A stretch of DNA of 64,000 nucleotides from Rosa chinensis (lineage: Eukaryota; Streptophyta; Magnoliopsida; Rosales; Rosaceae). The stretch spans positions 42,731,139-42,795,138 of the forward strand of contig NC_037094.1 in assembly GCF_002994745.2 (NCBI RefSeq), read 5' to 3'. The position numbers and the translations under genes are program-made. The notes below the pieces were generated by a model, which worked only from the letters and a program-made list of their open reading frames with translations, did not search any database and was not told the DNA's origin. This document shows positions 40,239 through 56,180 of this stretch, one piece after another. Positions within the stretch are counted from its first letter, which is position 1. The number at the start of each line of letters is the position of its first letter.

Positions 40239-41475
40239 GGAGAAGATGAATATTTTTTTTTTTTTAGAGAATTGTCAACTCATTGCATTGATCAGCGAAA
40301 TTACACATAATGACCCATCCCGGTGGGACTGTCAAAAAGTCACTACCTAAGTAATTCATCCTTTTTAAAGATCATGAAGCTCAGCCAAAATCTACCCTAA
40401 AATGTCCTAGAAATTCAAAGGGCCAAGACATTCTGAGTACTTTTGGCGACAAATCTCAGAGAGAAGTTACGAGTTCATGCATTCCCCATAGGAGAATGAA
40501 TTCTTACACAAATAATTAAAAGTAAACTAAACTACCCCAGCAGCTCAACTACCCCATGTGCCAGGCATAGGCCCAAAAGAAAGGGAAACCCTAGCACTAG
40601 GCCCAGAAGGGCTCAAAGCCCAACTGAACATGCTAAGGCCACCCAACCCCAGGGACACCCAAACCCAGCACGACGGAGTACCAGTCCACCTCCGTTTGAC
40701 GACGCCGGCTGAGGCAGTCTTCCACCATCGCCCACCGCCATCTTCGTCGCTCCCAATTGCAGCCAGCTCCACTCTGGCACAGATCGGTGGCGCCATTGCT
40801 AGCCCGACACCGCCATCATCGTCAATGTCCCCATCCGCCAACAGCCCCCAGCCACCCGGCAAAGCATGAACACCCGAAGAAGATCGCCGCCCGGCGCTCC
40901 ACTGCACAGCCCATCGAACAGCACCGGTCATTGGTTCTGTACCTGTCCAACCATCCACAATCTTCGCTGCACCAAGCCGCAGCCAACCCCAACCCAAGAA
41001 CACTAGACCGTCCCTTAAGCAAGAGATTAGCGTCGCCGCAAGCCAGGTTGAAGTCGCAATCCATGGCCGCCATCAACAGAAGTCGAGGTCCAACCCCAAA
41101 CCACCACTCGGAACTCCAGTCCGCAACCCGACCACCAAATCGTCCTGCTCAGTCAGGGGCAAGCAACGAGACCCCAGAACCTTTATCGATCCAGGTTGCC
41201 CAGGAACACAGCCCAACGTCGCAGCCTTGTACGACCCAAGATCGCCATCGCTGCTGCCAAGGCACCAGACCCCAAACAAAAGAACAAGAAACAAGATTTT
41301 GAGACTCCGACAACAAAAACTCTTGTCGCCTTCAATCTCCCGGCGACCAGATGAGAGGGAAAACCCATCTCCTCCTGCCCATTTTGCATAACCGCCGCCA
41401 GGAGGCCACGGCCTCCACCTACCTCTCAGAGAGAGTAACCTAAACATTTTTGTGTTGTTGGAGAAGATGAACATT
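40239..41475 (-). mobile_element. Non-autonomous LINE-like retroposon (TSD 16 bp)
   Basis: Element 40255-41459 with its A-tail on the left (T-run at 40252-40264). It is flanked by GGAGAAGATGAATATT (40239-40254) and GGAGAAGATGAACATT (41460-41475), 15 of 16 bases the same. The body is GC-rich on its 5' (right) side with long chance frames on both strands and no RT domain. Its 3' end is clearly similar to 45520-45740, so it belongs to a family. Confidence 0.75.
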
Positions 41476-43800
41476 AATGTTACCCAATGAGAAATTAAAT
41501 AGTCTTTGTATTTAATTAGTTAGTTATTTATTTATAATTCCTTACATATTTGGATTTTAGAAAATTAGTGTACGTTAATCATTTTGCATTTGGATAATAT
41601 AGTATTTCAATAATTCAGATGTTTGTAGGGTGAACTAAGAAAATAGTTGCATCCTATTGAAGTTCTATATATGCTACATGATTTTCATCTTTTCAATAAT
41701 TACAATTTCTATGTTTCAATGAGATAATCAATTGTATTAAATTATTAATACGAATTCTCTCTTCTACAACCCCAACTCCTTGTGAACAGTGATTTCTTAT
41801 GAATAGTGCTCTGATGATTTTGCCCCTCCCTTCCAATCAAATCACACTCATTTGCCCCTACCACCTGTTGCTTTCTCCTACGTGCTACGACTTCCTCAAG
41901 CCACCTATTCATCTGCTAAAACCTGCAATCCACCGCTTCTCGTTCTGAGACTTCTTCATTAGTCTTCCGGAGCGACCTCTCTAAATACAAAACTCTCCAT
42001 CACGTGCTCAAGATTCGGCAAACATCAAAGTGAGAAGGAAGCTACCACCTTTTACTATGGCTATCTTTTTTTTTTTTTTGGGAGCCATAGCCTGTGCTCT
42101 AGTTTGTTAAATATATTGATTCTAGGTTGCTCAGTTCATCCTTTTCAAATGAATTTTGTTTATGCAATATGATTAATTTGAGGGATACACTTATTTCTTT
42201 ATCCGAATGCATGTAATTTTGTAACATTTTTTCTGAGCTCTTGGGGGTACGTGTTCTTCACATTTCTGTTTCTGGGTTAGCTTACCATATACCTCTACTT
42301 TCATGATAAGCTCCTTGCAATATATGCTGATAAGGCATATGAGGAAGGCTAAATGGTATTCCATGGTCTCTCATGGCTGGTTTGGATCAGATTTTTGTTT
42401 GACGTTATTTTCTTGACATCTAGGAGCCAGAGTATGGAGACAATACAAAGCACATTTTTTTCTTCAAGGAGGTTTGTTGTAACCTGAAAATTAAGTTTAT
42501 TAGGAATTGAATGCAGTCATTTTAACTGATTTAGATGCTCTACTGCAACTTTTTGTTATGTTCTAGGGTTTAGGGCTACAGTTAATGATACTTATGCCTG
42601 GCTTTATCAGAGGAAAAACCATAATATTGTAGCAGTGACTGTGGCCTTCTATGGAACTCGATGAATAGGTGTTAAGTTGAATCACTGAACTTGAAAAATG
42701 AACCACCTTCATAAGATTTGAAAACCGGATATTGAAATTGTACATTGTCCTTGAGTCTTATTTGTTTTGTTTGATTCAGATATCAACTTTTCATGTGACA
42801 ATATTGAAAAGCTTCTGCCTTGACCTCCATAACTTAACTATTTACTTTTCTCCAGGGATGCCTACCAGTCCTTATATTTATGCAAATAGCCTGATAGAAG
42901 TCCTAAAGAAGAAGCATGTTGCTGGGACATGCAAAAGCTCTCCACAGTGAGAAAGAGAGAGATTTTCTAGAATGTTCAAGTTCAAACTAAGAGAGAAGAA
43001 ACAAAGAAATAGAAAAAAGAAAAGAGGTTTGTTTTCTATATGGTTCTGTTCTTGCTTTTTCTTCATCAGATTTTTGTTTTCTAGATTTCAGTGGTGTTGG
43101 TTTGATTTTTTTTGTTATCTCTTCAGTTTATCAGACAATGTAAATAGAACCCTATTGAAGCCATGAAGATATTTTTATGGAAAGTATAGCCTATAGATGA
43201 TTTCTTGGTTGTACTCCAGTGACATCGAAATGATTAATGTTTATGAAAAGTATGTTAGATGATCAATATAAAAAAATGATTTGTGTTACTATTACTTTTT
43301 GTTCAATTTGGACCCAACTTTGCTTAGGGTTTAGTCATTTGGGTTACCTCTGTAGAAGTCACACAGGTTGTTCATTTCTTTCTTTGTCTGTTAACTTTGA
43401 CTTCAATGATTGTTTAATTTTGTTGGGTGAAATTTGATTTTTATGTTTCATAAGTGTAGTGTGCTGTGATATGAAAGCTTTAATCCACCCACTCTCTGTG
43501 ATGTTCTGGTGTTCAGTTTAGCGTAGGCATATATGGTTTAGGTGAATTGGAAGTTCTTTAGGGGAAGTAGCCAGATAGGATTTAGAGTAATTGGAATTTA
43601 AAGAACTGTGTAGTGTGTGGTATGTACATGGAGGAGTTTCAGATGAGGATTCAATTTTAAGAAGCGCAACTATGTTCTTTTAGCTTTCCCTTTGGAAAAG
43701 GATTGCAATATTACTTTATATTCTTATGTTGATAATAAAGAAACAAAATGTACCTCATCCCTGTGCACTATTAGGAAAATTGCAACAAAATGTACCTCAT
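41476..43800. other. AT-rich intergenic DNA, no gene recognised
   Basis: Short open stretches only (for example [18 protein letters not shown] near 42860-42920, unrecognised). Splice-like signals occur but no exon chain could be built. Confidence 0.45.
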
Positions 43801-43808
43801 CCCTATGG

Positions 43809-44095
43809 AGAGGCCTTCTTAGAGCAGGGAAAAGTCTTTACAAACTCCGACACTCAAATAAATGATCTTAGGATAAACCTTGCGCATAAGGGATCTCAAT
43901 AGAAAGAGCTTCAGGAAAATCTTGAGAAGAGTATAGCTCAAAAGGAAGAGCTTTGAAAAAAGATTCTGCATAGCGAGGCTCAGAACAAAGAGCTTAAGAA
44001 AGCTGAACCTCAAAGGAAAGCACTTAATGAAGTGCTTTAGAAGATTGAAGCTCAAAACAAAACTTTGGAATTGTAATTGTTCTCACTCAAAATTC
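43809..44095 (+). pseudogene. Coiled-coil protein relic
   Basis: One frame, broken by a few stops, reads QINDLRINLAHKGSQ, then KELQENLEKSIAQKEEL, then KILHSEAQNKELKKAEPQ, then KIEAQNKTLEL: a heptad-rich coiled coil with repeated EAQNKEL words. The parent gene is not recognised. It may also be a decayed repeat. Confidence 0.4.
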
Positions 44096-45510
44096 AGTTA
44101 AAGTATCTTTTGTTTTCAGTGCAGAATTGCGCCTTACTTTGGATTTTACTAGGTGTTTTTTACTATTGCTATTAGTCTATTTATTTGGTGTTCATACTGT
44201 TAGAATGAGAATTTTACACTTTTACTGTTAGAATTGAAATTGTTAGAAAAATGTTTCCTTTCTCAGAAGATAGAGAAATCAATTGCAGAGGGAGTCTATA
44301 TTGTTCTTCTCTGTGTTCCAAGTATATTTTTGTTCATGGGAATCCTATCGGTTGGCTAAAGTTATACTGCGAGCATTAGCTTTGAATCATAAATTTAATT
44401 TCAATTTTGTTTACTGCTCTTTACATTTAGAAAAGGGTGTATGGTAGTAAGGCTAGGTTTAGAAATGTGGTAGTTGTTCACTCTTCAGGATTCATTTAAG
44501 CTTGCCAATATGTTTGAAATTTTTTTTTTTTTTTTTGCTGCTTCCTTTTGGTATCTCTGAAGTCATTGCCTTTGTTTTGTGCTTGCTCAGTTCTTCTGAG
44601 CTCAAATTTTTCCTTTAAATATCGTTTTAATTGCACTTTTTGTTGTCCATTAAGCTTCCGGATGATTCATTAAGTCTTCAATCTAATCTTCTATTTTTAG
44701 CTGCATCAAATTATTGCTCTCTCTCTCTGAAAACAATTTCATAATTTGATGTTTGTCTGGTGACTCTTTTTGTGTAATATCCATACAACTCCTTCCACCA
44801 ATAGAGAAATTTCATTAACGAAAGGAACTGTAGCACATCGGTCAACTTAAATTTCCTTTTATCTTGCTTTATGTATATTTGATAATGGCACTTTATGTCA
44901 TGTTTTTGCACCCTATGTGAAATGTGTTGCATCTCAAGAGCTGGCCATAATGGTTTGACATAATGGTTTAACATAATTTGCATTGTTTAATGTTAATATG
45001 TTTTCTGCAGGTAAGATTTGTTTTAATTGAGGTAAGAAAGGGAATCTAGAAGACAATTACTTTAGTTCTTGATTGTGCTCATGGCCTCTGTAAGTGTGAC
45101 TCCTTTATCTGGGTTAAGATACGGCAGTGGAATTACAGTTGCTGTCAATAGTTTTCCTAGTGAGACATTTACATTGATTGTTTTTCAAGGACCATTAGCA
45201 TTACAACAGCAGACATTTTGTACATCAGTTGATCAATGTACATAAAAGCTTTTTGGCTATTCTTCTTTGTTTTCTCATTCCGTTTTTTTTGGAAACAATA
45301 CACCAATTATTACTGGGACTACAAGACCTGCAACATCGCGCGTGCCTTTTTAGCTAGTCTATAACTAAGCCTGAGTATAGGGGCATGTTAGGGAATGTTT
45401 TCGAAATAATTTTCTAAAATCCAATTTTAAAAGTAAAAAAAAGAAAAGAAAATGAGATTGTATTTTCTAAATTACAAAATAGGTTTGGTAGTTTATGTAA
45501 CTTTATTGCA
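44096..45510. other. AT-rich intergenic DNA
   Basis: T-run at 44520-44536 and short CT repeats near 44718. No gene seen. Confidence 0.45.
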
Positions 45511-45745
45511 TTTTTTTTTTTTTTGATACTATATGTCAATTCTTTGATAATTCAGCAGAATTAAGTAACGACCTGTCCACGTGAGGCTGACAAAAACAGT
45601 CATTACATAAGCAATTCAATCTTTCAAAATCCTATGAAGCACATCCAAAATTTAGTTATCACTACCCATGGGAAACCAAATAGGCACCAAAAGCGTGATC
45701 AGCCTTGGCGACATCTCGTCTAAGCAAGCAAAGAGGTCACAGATT
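45511..45745 (-). mobile_element. 5'-truncated retroposon of the 40255-41459 family
   Basis: Begins with a T-run (45511-45524). Aligns with 40265-40440 through shared phrases (TGTCAA, GACTGTCAAAAAGTCA versus GGCTGACAAAAACAGTCA, AGTAATTCA, ATGAAGC). Only the 3' end of the family is present. The right border is approximate. Confidence 0.55.
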
Positions 45746-46375
45746 TTCGATTTTCATTTCCTTATTTTTTCTGTTTTGATTTCTATCACAAACATTAGAA
45801 ATCCAAATTAGATTACTTTGGACTTCTGGGTGTGTTTGATTTATTATTTGTGGGTTACTTTAGATTTGGTGAAGAGACAAAAGAGAGAATTCCTAATTTT
45901 GTTTGCCGGTCTTTGATTGATGAAGATCTGAGACTGGGTTGAAGAGAAGAAAAGATTGGAATGATTATGGAATGGTAACAAGTTCATACGATGACTAAAG
46001 CTCCCAGATGACCAAATTTATTAGCTCACAGATTTGGCAGATTCTCTCTCTTTGAAACCCATTCTCCTCTAAGAAGAATAAGAAAGAACCTTTAACAACC
46101 CTACTGCACTTCCTTCAATCTTTTATCTCTTGAATTAACAAAAAGAAGAAGAACCTTGAACAATCCTATTGCACTCCCTTCAAGCTTTTTATCTCTTGAA
46201 TTAACAAATGCACTTAGCTGTGAGATTTTGTTAGACATGTTAGAATGCACTGTTGTTATATTGACCATAATCATTTTCCATCCAAGTCTTCACCGTATCT
46301 TTGTATATCTTGTTTCAGATGCATAATGAATCTATATATGTTAGATTTTGTCTTCCCGTTGAGAATATTTCGAGT

Positions 46376-47711
46376 TGAGGTTCTTGTACCTTTTTTTTTT
46401 TTTTTTTTGAGAAGAAAAACGGACTTTATTCCAAACTTTAAAAGATTACATAATATGGGAATGACCGGTGGTGGACATAGGTTCCCCACTCTCCTCCCTA
46501 AAACCAACCTTAGCTACGGGTCCGTCATCAATTATGACATCCATGAGCCAAACGGGCCTAACCCCTAACCAACTTAATCGCCCCAATTTTCGGGCTACAA
46601 AACAAGACCAATCCCGAGAGTCACGATAAATTCCTATTGCCAACACAGAAAACAAACATGTCACCCTCTTCAACACCGTATCTCCAAACAGGTAGACCAC
46701 GTGCAAGGATAAACCGCCATCATATTGACAATAAGGAGCCACCGATAATATCAAATGTAGTCCTCGGAAATAACGCCAAAACAATGGCTCAACAATCAAC
46801 CTAATCCAAGAGTCACCGTACCTCTTCGCAACCATTCTCAAGAAGAAAATCGCCCCCTTCAACACCATGATCCAAAACCGCCAAACCATGTGCAGGAACT
46901 CTTCCCCATTACCTTGGCCACAAAAAAAATACAGATATTCCATAGATTTGATACCCTAACCATAGCACCATTATAGTCCTAGGACCCCTAAACCCTAACT
47001 CCACAGAGAAGGGACATAATAAACCTAACGAAAAAACTAACCAAACAAACAAAATCCTAATAAAATATAGAAGGAATCCACTGTGATCAATTACCATCTG
47101 CAGAAGAGCCGCTGTTGGACTACTAAGAGCCACCAGCACCGAATTGATACTTGGACCATCATACTCTCCTTCACTAAATCTGATCTCCACAGAAAGCCCC
47201 AAGACGAAACCACCTCGAGATATCCACCACCATCCCAAAGCTCCCAGCCACCACCACTGCCAATCTTCATATGGCAGAATCCCAAATCACACCCAGGGCT
47301 CCACCACCAACAACCCAGCCTCTCACTATATAAACTCCACCAGAAACCCTTTGGCACATGCATGTTTCGCCCTCTATAACAAACACAGACCAGAACCAGC
47401 GCAGGAGATCAACAAATTAATCTTCCCATCTAGCGCAGCAAACTCTAAGCCGTCCTGTCGATGCCCCTCAAAACAGATAGCCATCGTTCATAATTATTTC
47501 TTCTCCACAATGACGAAACAACCACCCACCCACCCGGCAGCAACCACCACTCACCGGTGAGGCCAGAGGCCTGTGCCGGCACTGGGGGGACCCACCGGTT
47601 GGGAACAACGGAACAAAACTGAGAAAACCCAAAGTTCAAGAAAACCCTAAGCGATCCAAAAAAGACGGAGCAAATTATCTAGTAATTAGGTTATGCTGAG
47701 GTTCTTGTACC
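46376..47711 (-). mobile_element. Non-autonomous LINE-like retroposon (TSD TGAGGTTCTTGTACC)
   Basis: Element 46391-47696, A-tail on the left (T-run 46391-46409), flanked by perfect 15-bp duplications at 46376-46390 and 47697-47711. Internal frames on both strands (for example 46446-46943 minus) show no recognised domain. It differs in sequence from the copy at 40255 but has the same build: GC-rich 5' part, poly-A end, about 1.2-1.3 kb. Confidence 0.85.
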
Positions 47712-51112
<3,401 letters not shown>

Positions 51113-51829
51113 TCGACTATTCAAACAAGATGCCAACACATTTTTCCTCGTCAAAATGTAATTTGCTACTGTAAATTTTTTTAAAGTTAAGTTGAAATTT
51201 TTTTATCCAATCCACCCTGAATCCCTGATGTTATTCAGCGTACCGGAATTGATCTTTAGCTCTCTGACTTGTGTATCTGGGGTTTGACATCTAATGGCTG
51301 GTTTTCAGCCTATGACTTTCTCCACATGCCAGAGTCCCACTGACACTTTAAATGGAGATGAAGATCGACCTTCATTTGGTGCATTAGGCAAATAGTAGGA
51401 ACTACATAGTGTAATCAGTAATCACCGTCTTATCAGATTGTAAGCTATTCCGGCCTAGTATATGGCACAAAAAAGAATAGACTGACAAAGAAGCGAAAAA
51501 GCCAAACTCTGATCTAATTACTTTGTATAATGAAGACAAATACCCTAAACCTAACAATGTCACAATGAAGCATGATGTGGTGATCTAGACAACAAAAAGG
51601 AGAACAGATAAAGAAAACCACCACTACGACAATCAATTTTGGAGGACTCAGGTGCCAACTAAGATTGGTCGGTCACAATTTCAAATATTGACCAAATTAC
51701 TAATGAATTTTATTTTCATTAAATCTTATGTCTACAGTATCTACCAATGGTATTTTTTGTGTAAAAATGCCTATTGCTCTTTTCTTTTTTACTTCACTAA
51801 AAAAAGCAATGTTTTTTAGTTAATTAGCT
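51113..51829. other. 3' flank of the GH9 gene
   Basis: 3' UTR and AT-rich spacer up to the copia element. No further gene seen. Confidence 0.5.
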
Positions 51830-51834
51830 AAAAT

Positions 51835-52074
51835 TGTTGTAAAACAGAAAAATTTCTGAGAGAGAGAGAGAGTTTGGACACAGAGAATCAGATTGTGTCT
51901 TATTCATCTCACCATGAGGAGCCTTATATAGGACTATATGGTGTACACAAAAGGGTAATGCTTAATTACAATCCAATCACTCATACAATTACAACCTATC
52001 AATCACCAATCTATAGGGATAGGCACCTATTACTCATCATCTATTTACATGATTATCCACAAATATTTACAACA
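51835..52074 (-). repeat. 3' LTR of the copia element
   Basis: 240 bp, bounded by the AAAAT duplication on the left and the purine tract on the right. Contains a (GA)n stretch and a TATATAAGG box on the minus strand. Confidence 0.9.
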
Positions 52075-52126
52075 CTCCCCTTGGATATTCCATGTCAATA
52101 GTGTTGCATAGGCTGAGCGCTTCTAA

Positions 52127-52540
52127 GTTGCCTCGTCAAAAACCTTGCCAAGTAATAAAAACCCTGTGAGAAAAAAAAAAACAATCTTGGTCGAAGGAGA
52201 AAAAGAGCACAACGCGCTTGAGTGTGGAGTAGCAGTATCACAGCTTTAGAGATAGGTGAAGTCTTCTTATCAGCACCATAAGTAGGTAGTATGTCTACGA
52301 GAGGGATGCATTAGAGTTGCTACAACAAAACCTTGCCCGGTAAACCCAGTGGGAGAAACCCGTGGTCGAAGGGAAAAGATGAGCAAATGCATGTATATGT
52401 CGAATCAAAGCATCTTCAGGATGTAGTATAAGTGGGGTGACCATGCTAAAGATGTGCCTCGTTAAAACCTTGTCAGGTAACAAAACCCAGTGGGACAAAA
52501 TAACCTTGGCCGAAGGACAAAAAGAGTACACGATGGTCAA
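52127..52540. repeat. Three diverged copies of a unit in the copia 3' untranslated region
   Basis: Units near 52127, 52318 and 52457, each with CCTCGTTAAAACCTTG-type and AACCCAGTGGGA-type words followed by GGTCGAAGG and AAAAGAG. Such repeats are common just upstream of the 3' LTR in plant copia elements. Confidence 0.7.
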
Positions 52541-54527
52541 GTGGGTATGCTTCAAGATACTCCCCCTGATTTCGACTCTCCCTGAAAATTACATGTTAGG
52601 TAATTCAGATAGTTTACGTAGACCAATACCTTGAACATGCTTCTGGAAATGTAGACTTTGGTAGTGACTTGGTAAAGAGGTCTGCACGATTGTCTTCAAA
52701 TCAAATATGCTTAACTTCAATCTTCTAATGCTCCTCTTGTTGCTAATTAAAGGAGAACTTCGTTACAATATGTTTGGTGTTGTCTCATTTGATGAAACTC
52801 ATCTTTATCTGCTCTATGTAAGCAGCATTATCCTCGTAGATAATGGTTGGTTCATCAGTGGTGGAATGCAGTCCACATGTGCTTCGAACATGCTTTGTAA
52901 TGGCTTTTAGCCATGTACATTCACATACTGCTTCATGAAGAGCTAGTATCTCAGCATGATTCGAAGAGGTAGCAACAAGAGTCTATTTCATAGACCTCCA
53001 AGAAATTGCAGTATTCCCAATGGTAAAGACATAACCAGTCTGGGAACATGCCTTGTGCGGGTTTGATAGATATTCTATATCAGCATATCCAACAAGGCGA
53101 GCATCATTCTGAGGATCAAGGGGGTTTGATCCATTCCTTGATGCATAGGGATAGAATAAGCCCATATCCATCGTACCTCTAAGGTAGCGAAAAATGTCTT
53201 TTATGCCATTCCGGTGGCGGCGTGTTGGCGCAGAGCTATATCTAGCTAACAAGTTCACATCGAATGAGATGTCCTGTCTAGGGCATTAAGCCAAGTACAA
53301 TAATGCGCCTATTGCACTTAGATATGGGACTTCTGGCACCAATATCTCTTCGTTATCATCTGCAGGACGATACAGTTCTCTCTAGACTTTAGACGACCAT
53401 GGGTGTGCTTGCTTTTATCCTCAATAAAGCATCTTAACATCTTCTGGATGTAATTTGGTTGATGGACCAAAATTTCATCTGCACTGTGCTTGGGCTCCAA
53501 GTTGAGACAATAACTTGTTCTCCCAAGGCCTTTCTTCTCAAATTCCAACTTCAGGTGCTTTGCGGTTTCCTTGATCTCTTCAGGAGTATCGATCAAATTC
53601 ATGTCATTGACATAGACCGCCACAATTCCAAACTAGGAACTTGTTTCCTTAATAAACACGCATGGGCATAGTTTATTATTCACATATCCCATCCCGATTA
53701 AATATTCACTTAGACGGTTATACCACCTCCGTCTGGATGGTTTCAATCCATAAAGTGAACGCCTCAAAACTAATGAAGAGCGTGTTCCATGGTCTAGAAC
53801 TATTTGCATCGGGTATATTAAGTCATTCTGGAACTTTTATGTATATCTCTGTATCGTGATCCCCATAGAGATAAGCTGTGACCACATTCATAAGCTGCAT
53901 ATTCAGTTTTTCGAAAACTACCAAACTGAAAAGGTAGTAAAACGTTATGACGTCCATTACGGGAGAATACGTCTCCTCGTAATCAACCACAGGGCGTTGA
54001 GAAAATTATTGCGCCACTAGACGAGTCTTGTGTATCACAATCTCGTTTTTCTCATTACGCTTCCTTACAAATACCCATTTAAATTCTACGGGTTTAACAT
54101 GGGGAGGTGTAGGAACAACAGGTCCAAACACCTTTCTCTTTATTGAGGAATCTAATTCGACCTGGATTGCTTATTTCCTTTTTGGCCAGTCGTCTCTTCA
54201 TTGAATTTGATCAACAAAACAAGGTTCGAGGTCATCGCATATTATAGTTTCGGTGGCCACCGCAAATACTAATATATCATCGATGATGATCTCATTCCAA
54301 TTCCAAATCTCACTAAATTTACCGAGATTTCTTTATTCTCGGGAGTGGGTTCAAATGTTGGAGCGTCCCCCAACATCGTCTCTTCTAGGATAGACCCATA
54401 ATCCGGATTTATCTCATGAGATGGATCGGTTTGAGATTGCGATGTTAAGAGGATTCATTTGTGCCAAGTTTACCCTCTTCTGGGGATAAGAATCCTTCGA
54501 ACCTAATGGTCTGATAGGACCAAAAAG

Positions 54528-56180
54528 TGTGACGATATTATTGAATATGTGCCCCATTTTAGCCTTGTTTCTCCCTTAAGTTTCGTGTTTTGAGTCATTG
54601 AGTCGTTTTTAGAGTCTTGTTGAGTGTTTGGAGTGAAATAAGCGGAAAAAGTAAAATTCATGAAAAATCCTAGCTGGACCAGGATTCCTCACTGTCGACT
54701 GTTTTTGCGGTCTTTACATTTTATTTTCTCTAGAAAATTCTGATATTCTCCTGCTTGTTGTAGGAAACCTTGCCTGGTGGAACTCTTGGAAACAGCAATG
54801 ATGGAGTCATAAAATAAAGTATTTAAGACATTTGACCAAGCAATGAAGAAGGGAAATAAAGGAGAAAGACGTTTTCAGCTGAAGAATAAAGGAGAAAAGA
54901 CGTTTTTAATTGAGGAATAAAAGAAAAAGATGTTTCAGCTGGAAAAATAAATAAGAGAAAGACGTTTCAGCTTGGAAATTAAAGGAATTGCCCCATTATG
55001 AGAGGAGTTAAGGCCATAAAGGAGACGTTTTAGTGGGGAAAGCCAACCAATGCTCCCCTATAAATAGGCAATGTCCAGAATAGAATTAGCATCACTTCCG
55101 AGCCAAGATCATTTCCTGGCCTATCACTTCCTGGCCAAAAACTTTTCCAAGACTCTGCCCAATTCACTCCTTAAACTTCCATCACCTACAAAACCGTGAC
55201 ACCATCCATCCATCATTCTACAAAGCTCTAAGGCGCTGAGTTAAGGACGCTCCATCACCATAGCAGAGACGAGTTCATCACCGTGTTGCTAAGCCGCTGA
55301 GGAAAGCTTCAAAGTGTAACTATGACTCTACTTACAATTTTTATTTCGGTTTTGTGTGTTTCAATTTGCGAGTTGTGTAATTGGAGACAAGGAATTTTCA
55401 GAATATTTTTATTAATAGTTTTGAGATTTTCAGTTTATTATTGAGTTAATTTCGAGAATTCTTTTACGATGCATCTTACAATCTTGTGCCCTTTTACGTG
55501 TTTAGGTAATTTTCAGAGTTAGGTTCATAAGTTTGCATGCTAGAATAACGGTGAGCGTTCTTGTGTGTTTGCTTAATTTTCCAAGAGTAATTGTTATTTG
55601 TTAAGGCGCTGAGTTAAACAAGTAGCAATTAGTTCTAAAAAGTGGTAAAAACTATGTTCAATGGTTAAACGATTCTGGAAATTACGTGTTAAATTCTATG
55701 TCTAATGGTTAATTTGCACGTGTGAGTTGATTCGAGGGTTAGATAATACTACTAGTTAAGAGAATTACGCTGAGTGTTTTCGAAAATTAGTAGTATTAGG
55801 CTTGGTAAAGACTTTTCCGATCCAAGCCTACATTAGAACGAATCAGATAAATGGATTGATCCGCTGAGGCTTTTCATTTGGGCTCTTATCTAGGCATTTA
55901 AGATGGACACATTTTTGTAGCATGTTGAAATGGATTTTCTGTTTTTACACTTAGTAATTTCCGAGTAGTATTGGTCAAGGTTAGGGAAGTCGATCATTGT
56001 ATATAGGTTTATTTGTTTTGTTTTTATTTTAAGTAGATTAGGAACCAAAATTCAAAACCCCCATTTAATTCTTTTATTTGTTAATTGACCTTTTTGTATA
56101 GGTGTACCCTACAATCCCCGGACTGAATGATCCCTGCTTATCCTATACTGATAACTACATTTTGTAGGGTTAAATTGTGA
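54528..56180 (+). mobile_element. LTR-like insertion in the copia element (TSD TGTGA)
   Basis: TGTGA occurs at 54528-54532 and 56176-56180. Removing 54533-56175 and one copy restores the copia linker reading. The 1,643-bp insert has a TATA box (CTATAAATA, 55058-55066) and a tandem repeat (54837-54975) but no coding frame. It is probably a solo LTR of another element; the ends are not a clean TG...CA, so the class is not certain. Confidence 0.6.
54837..54975. repeat. Tandem repeat, about 35-bp unit, four copies
   Basis: Recurring words GAGAAAGACGTTTCAGCTG and GAATAAAGGA at 35-bp spacing, upstream of the TATA box of the inserted LTR-like element. Confidence 0.75.

Noticed and set aside
40558..41302. 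Long GC-rich frames on both strands (103-181 codons)
   Set aside because: They lie within a retroposon with target duplications; Pro/Ala/Ser-rich chance frames without a domain.
46446..46943. Minus-strand frame of 165 codons
   Set aside because: Lies within the retroposon 46391-47696; no domain recognised, so not called a gene.
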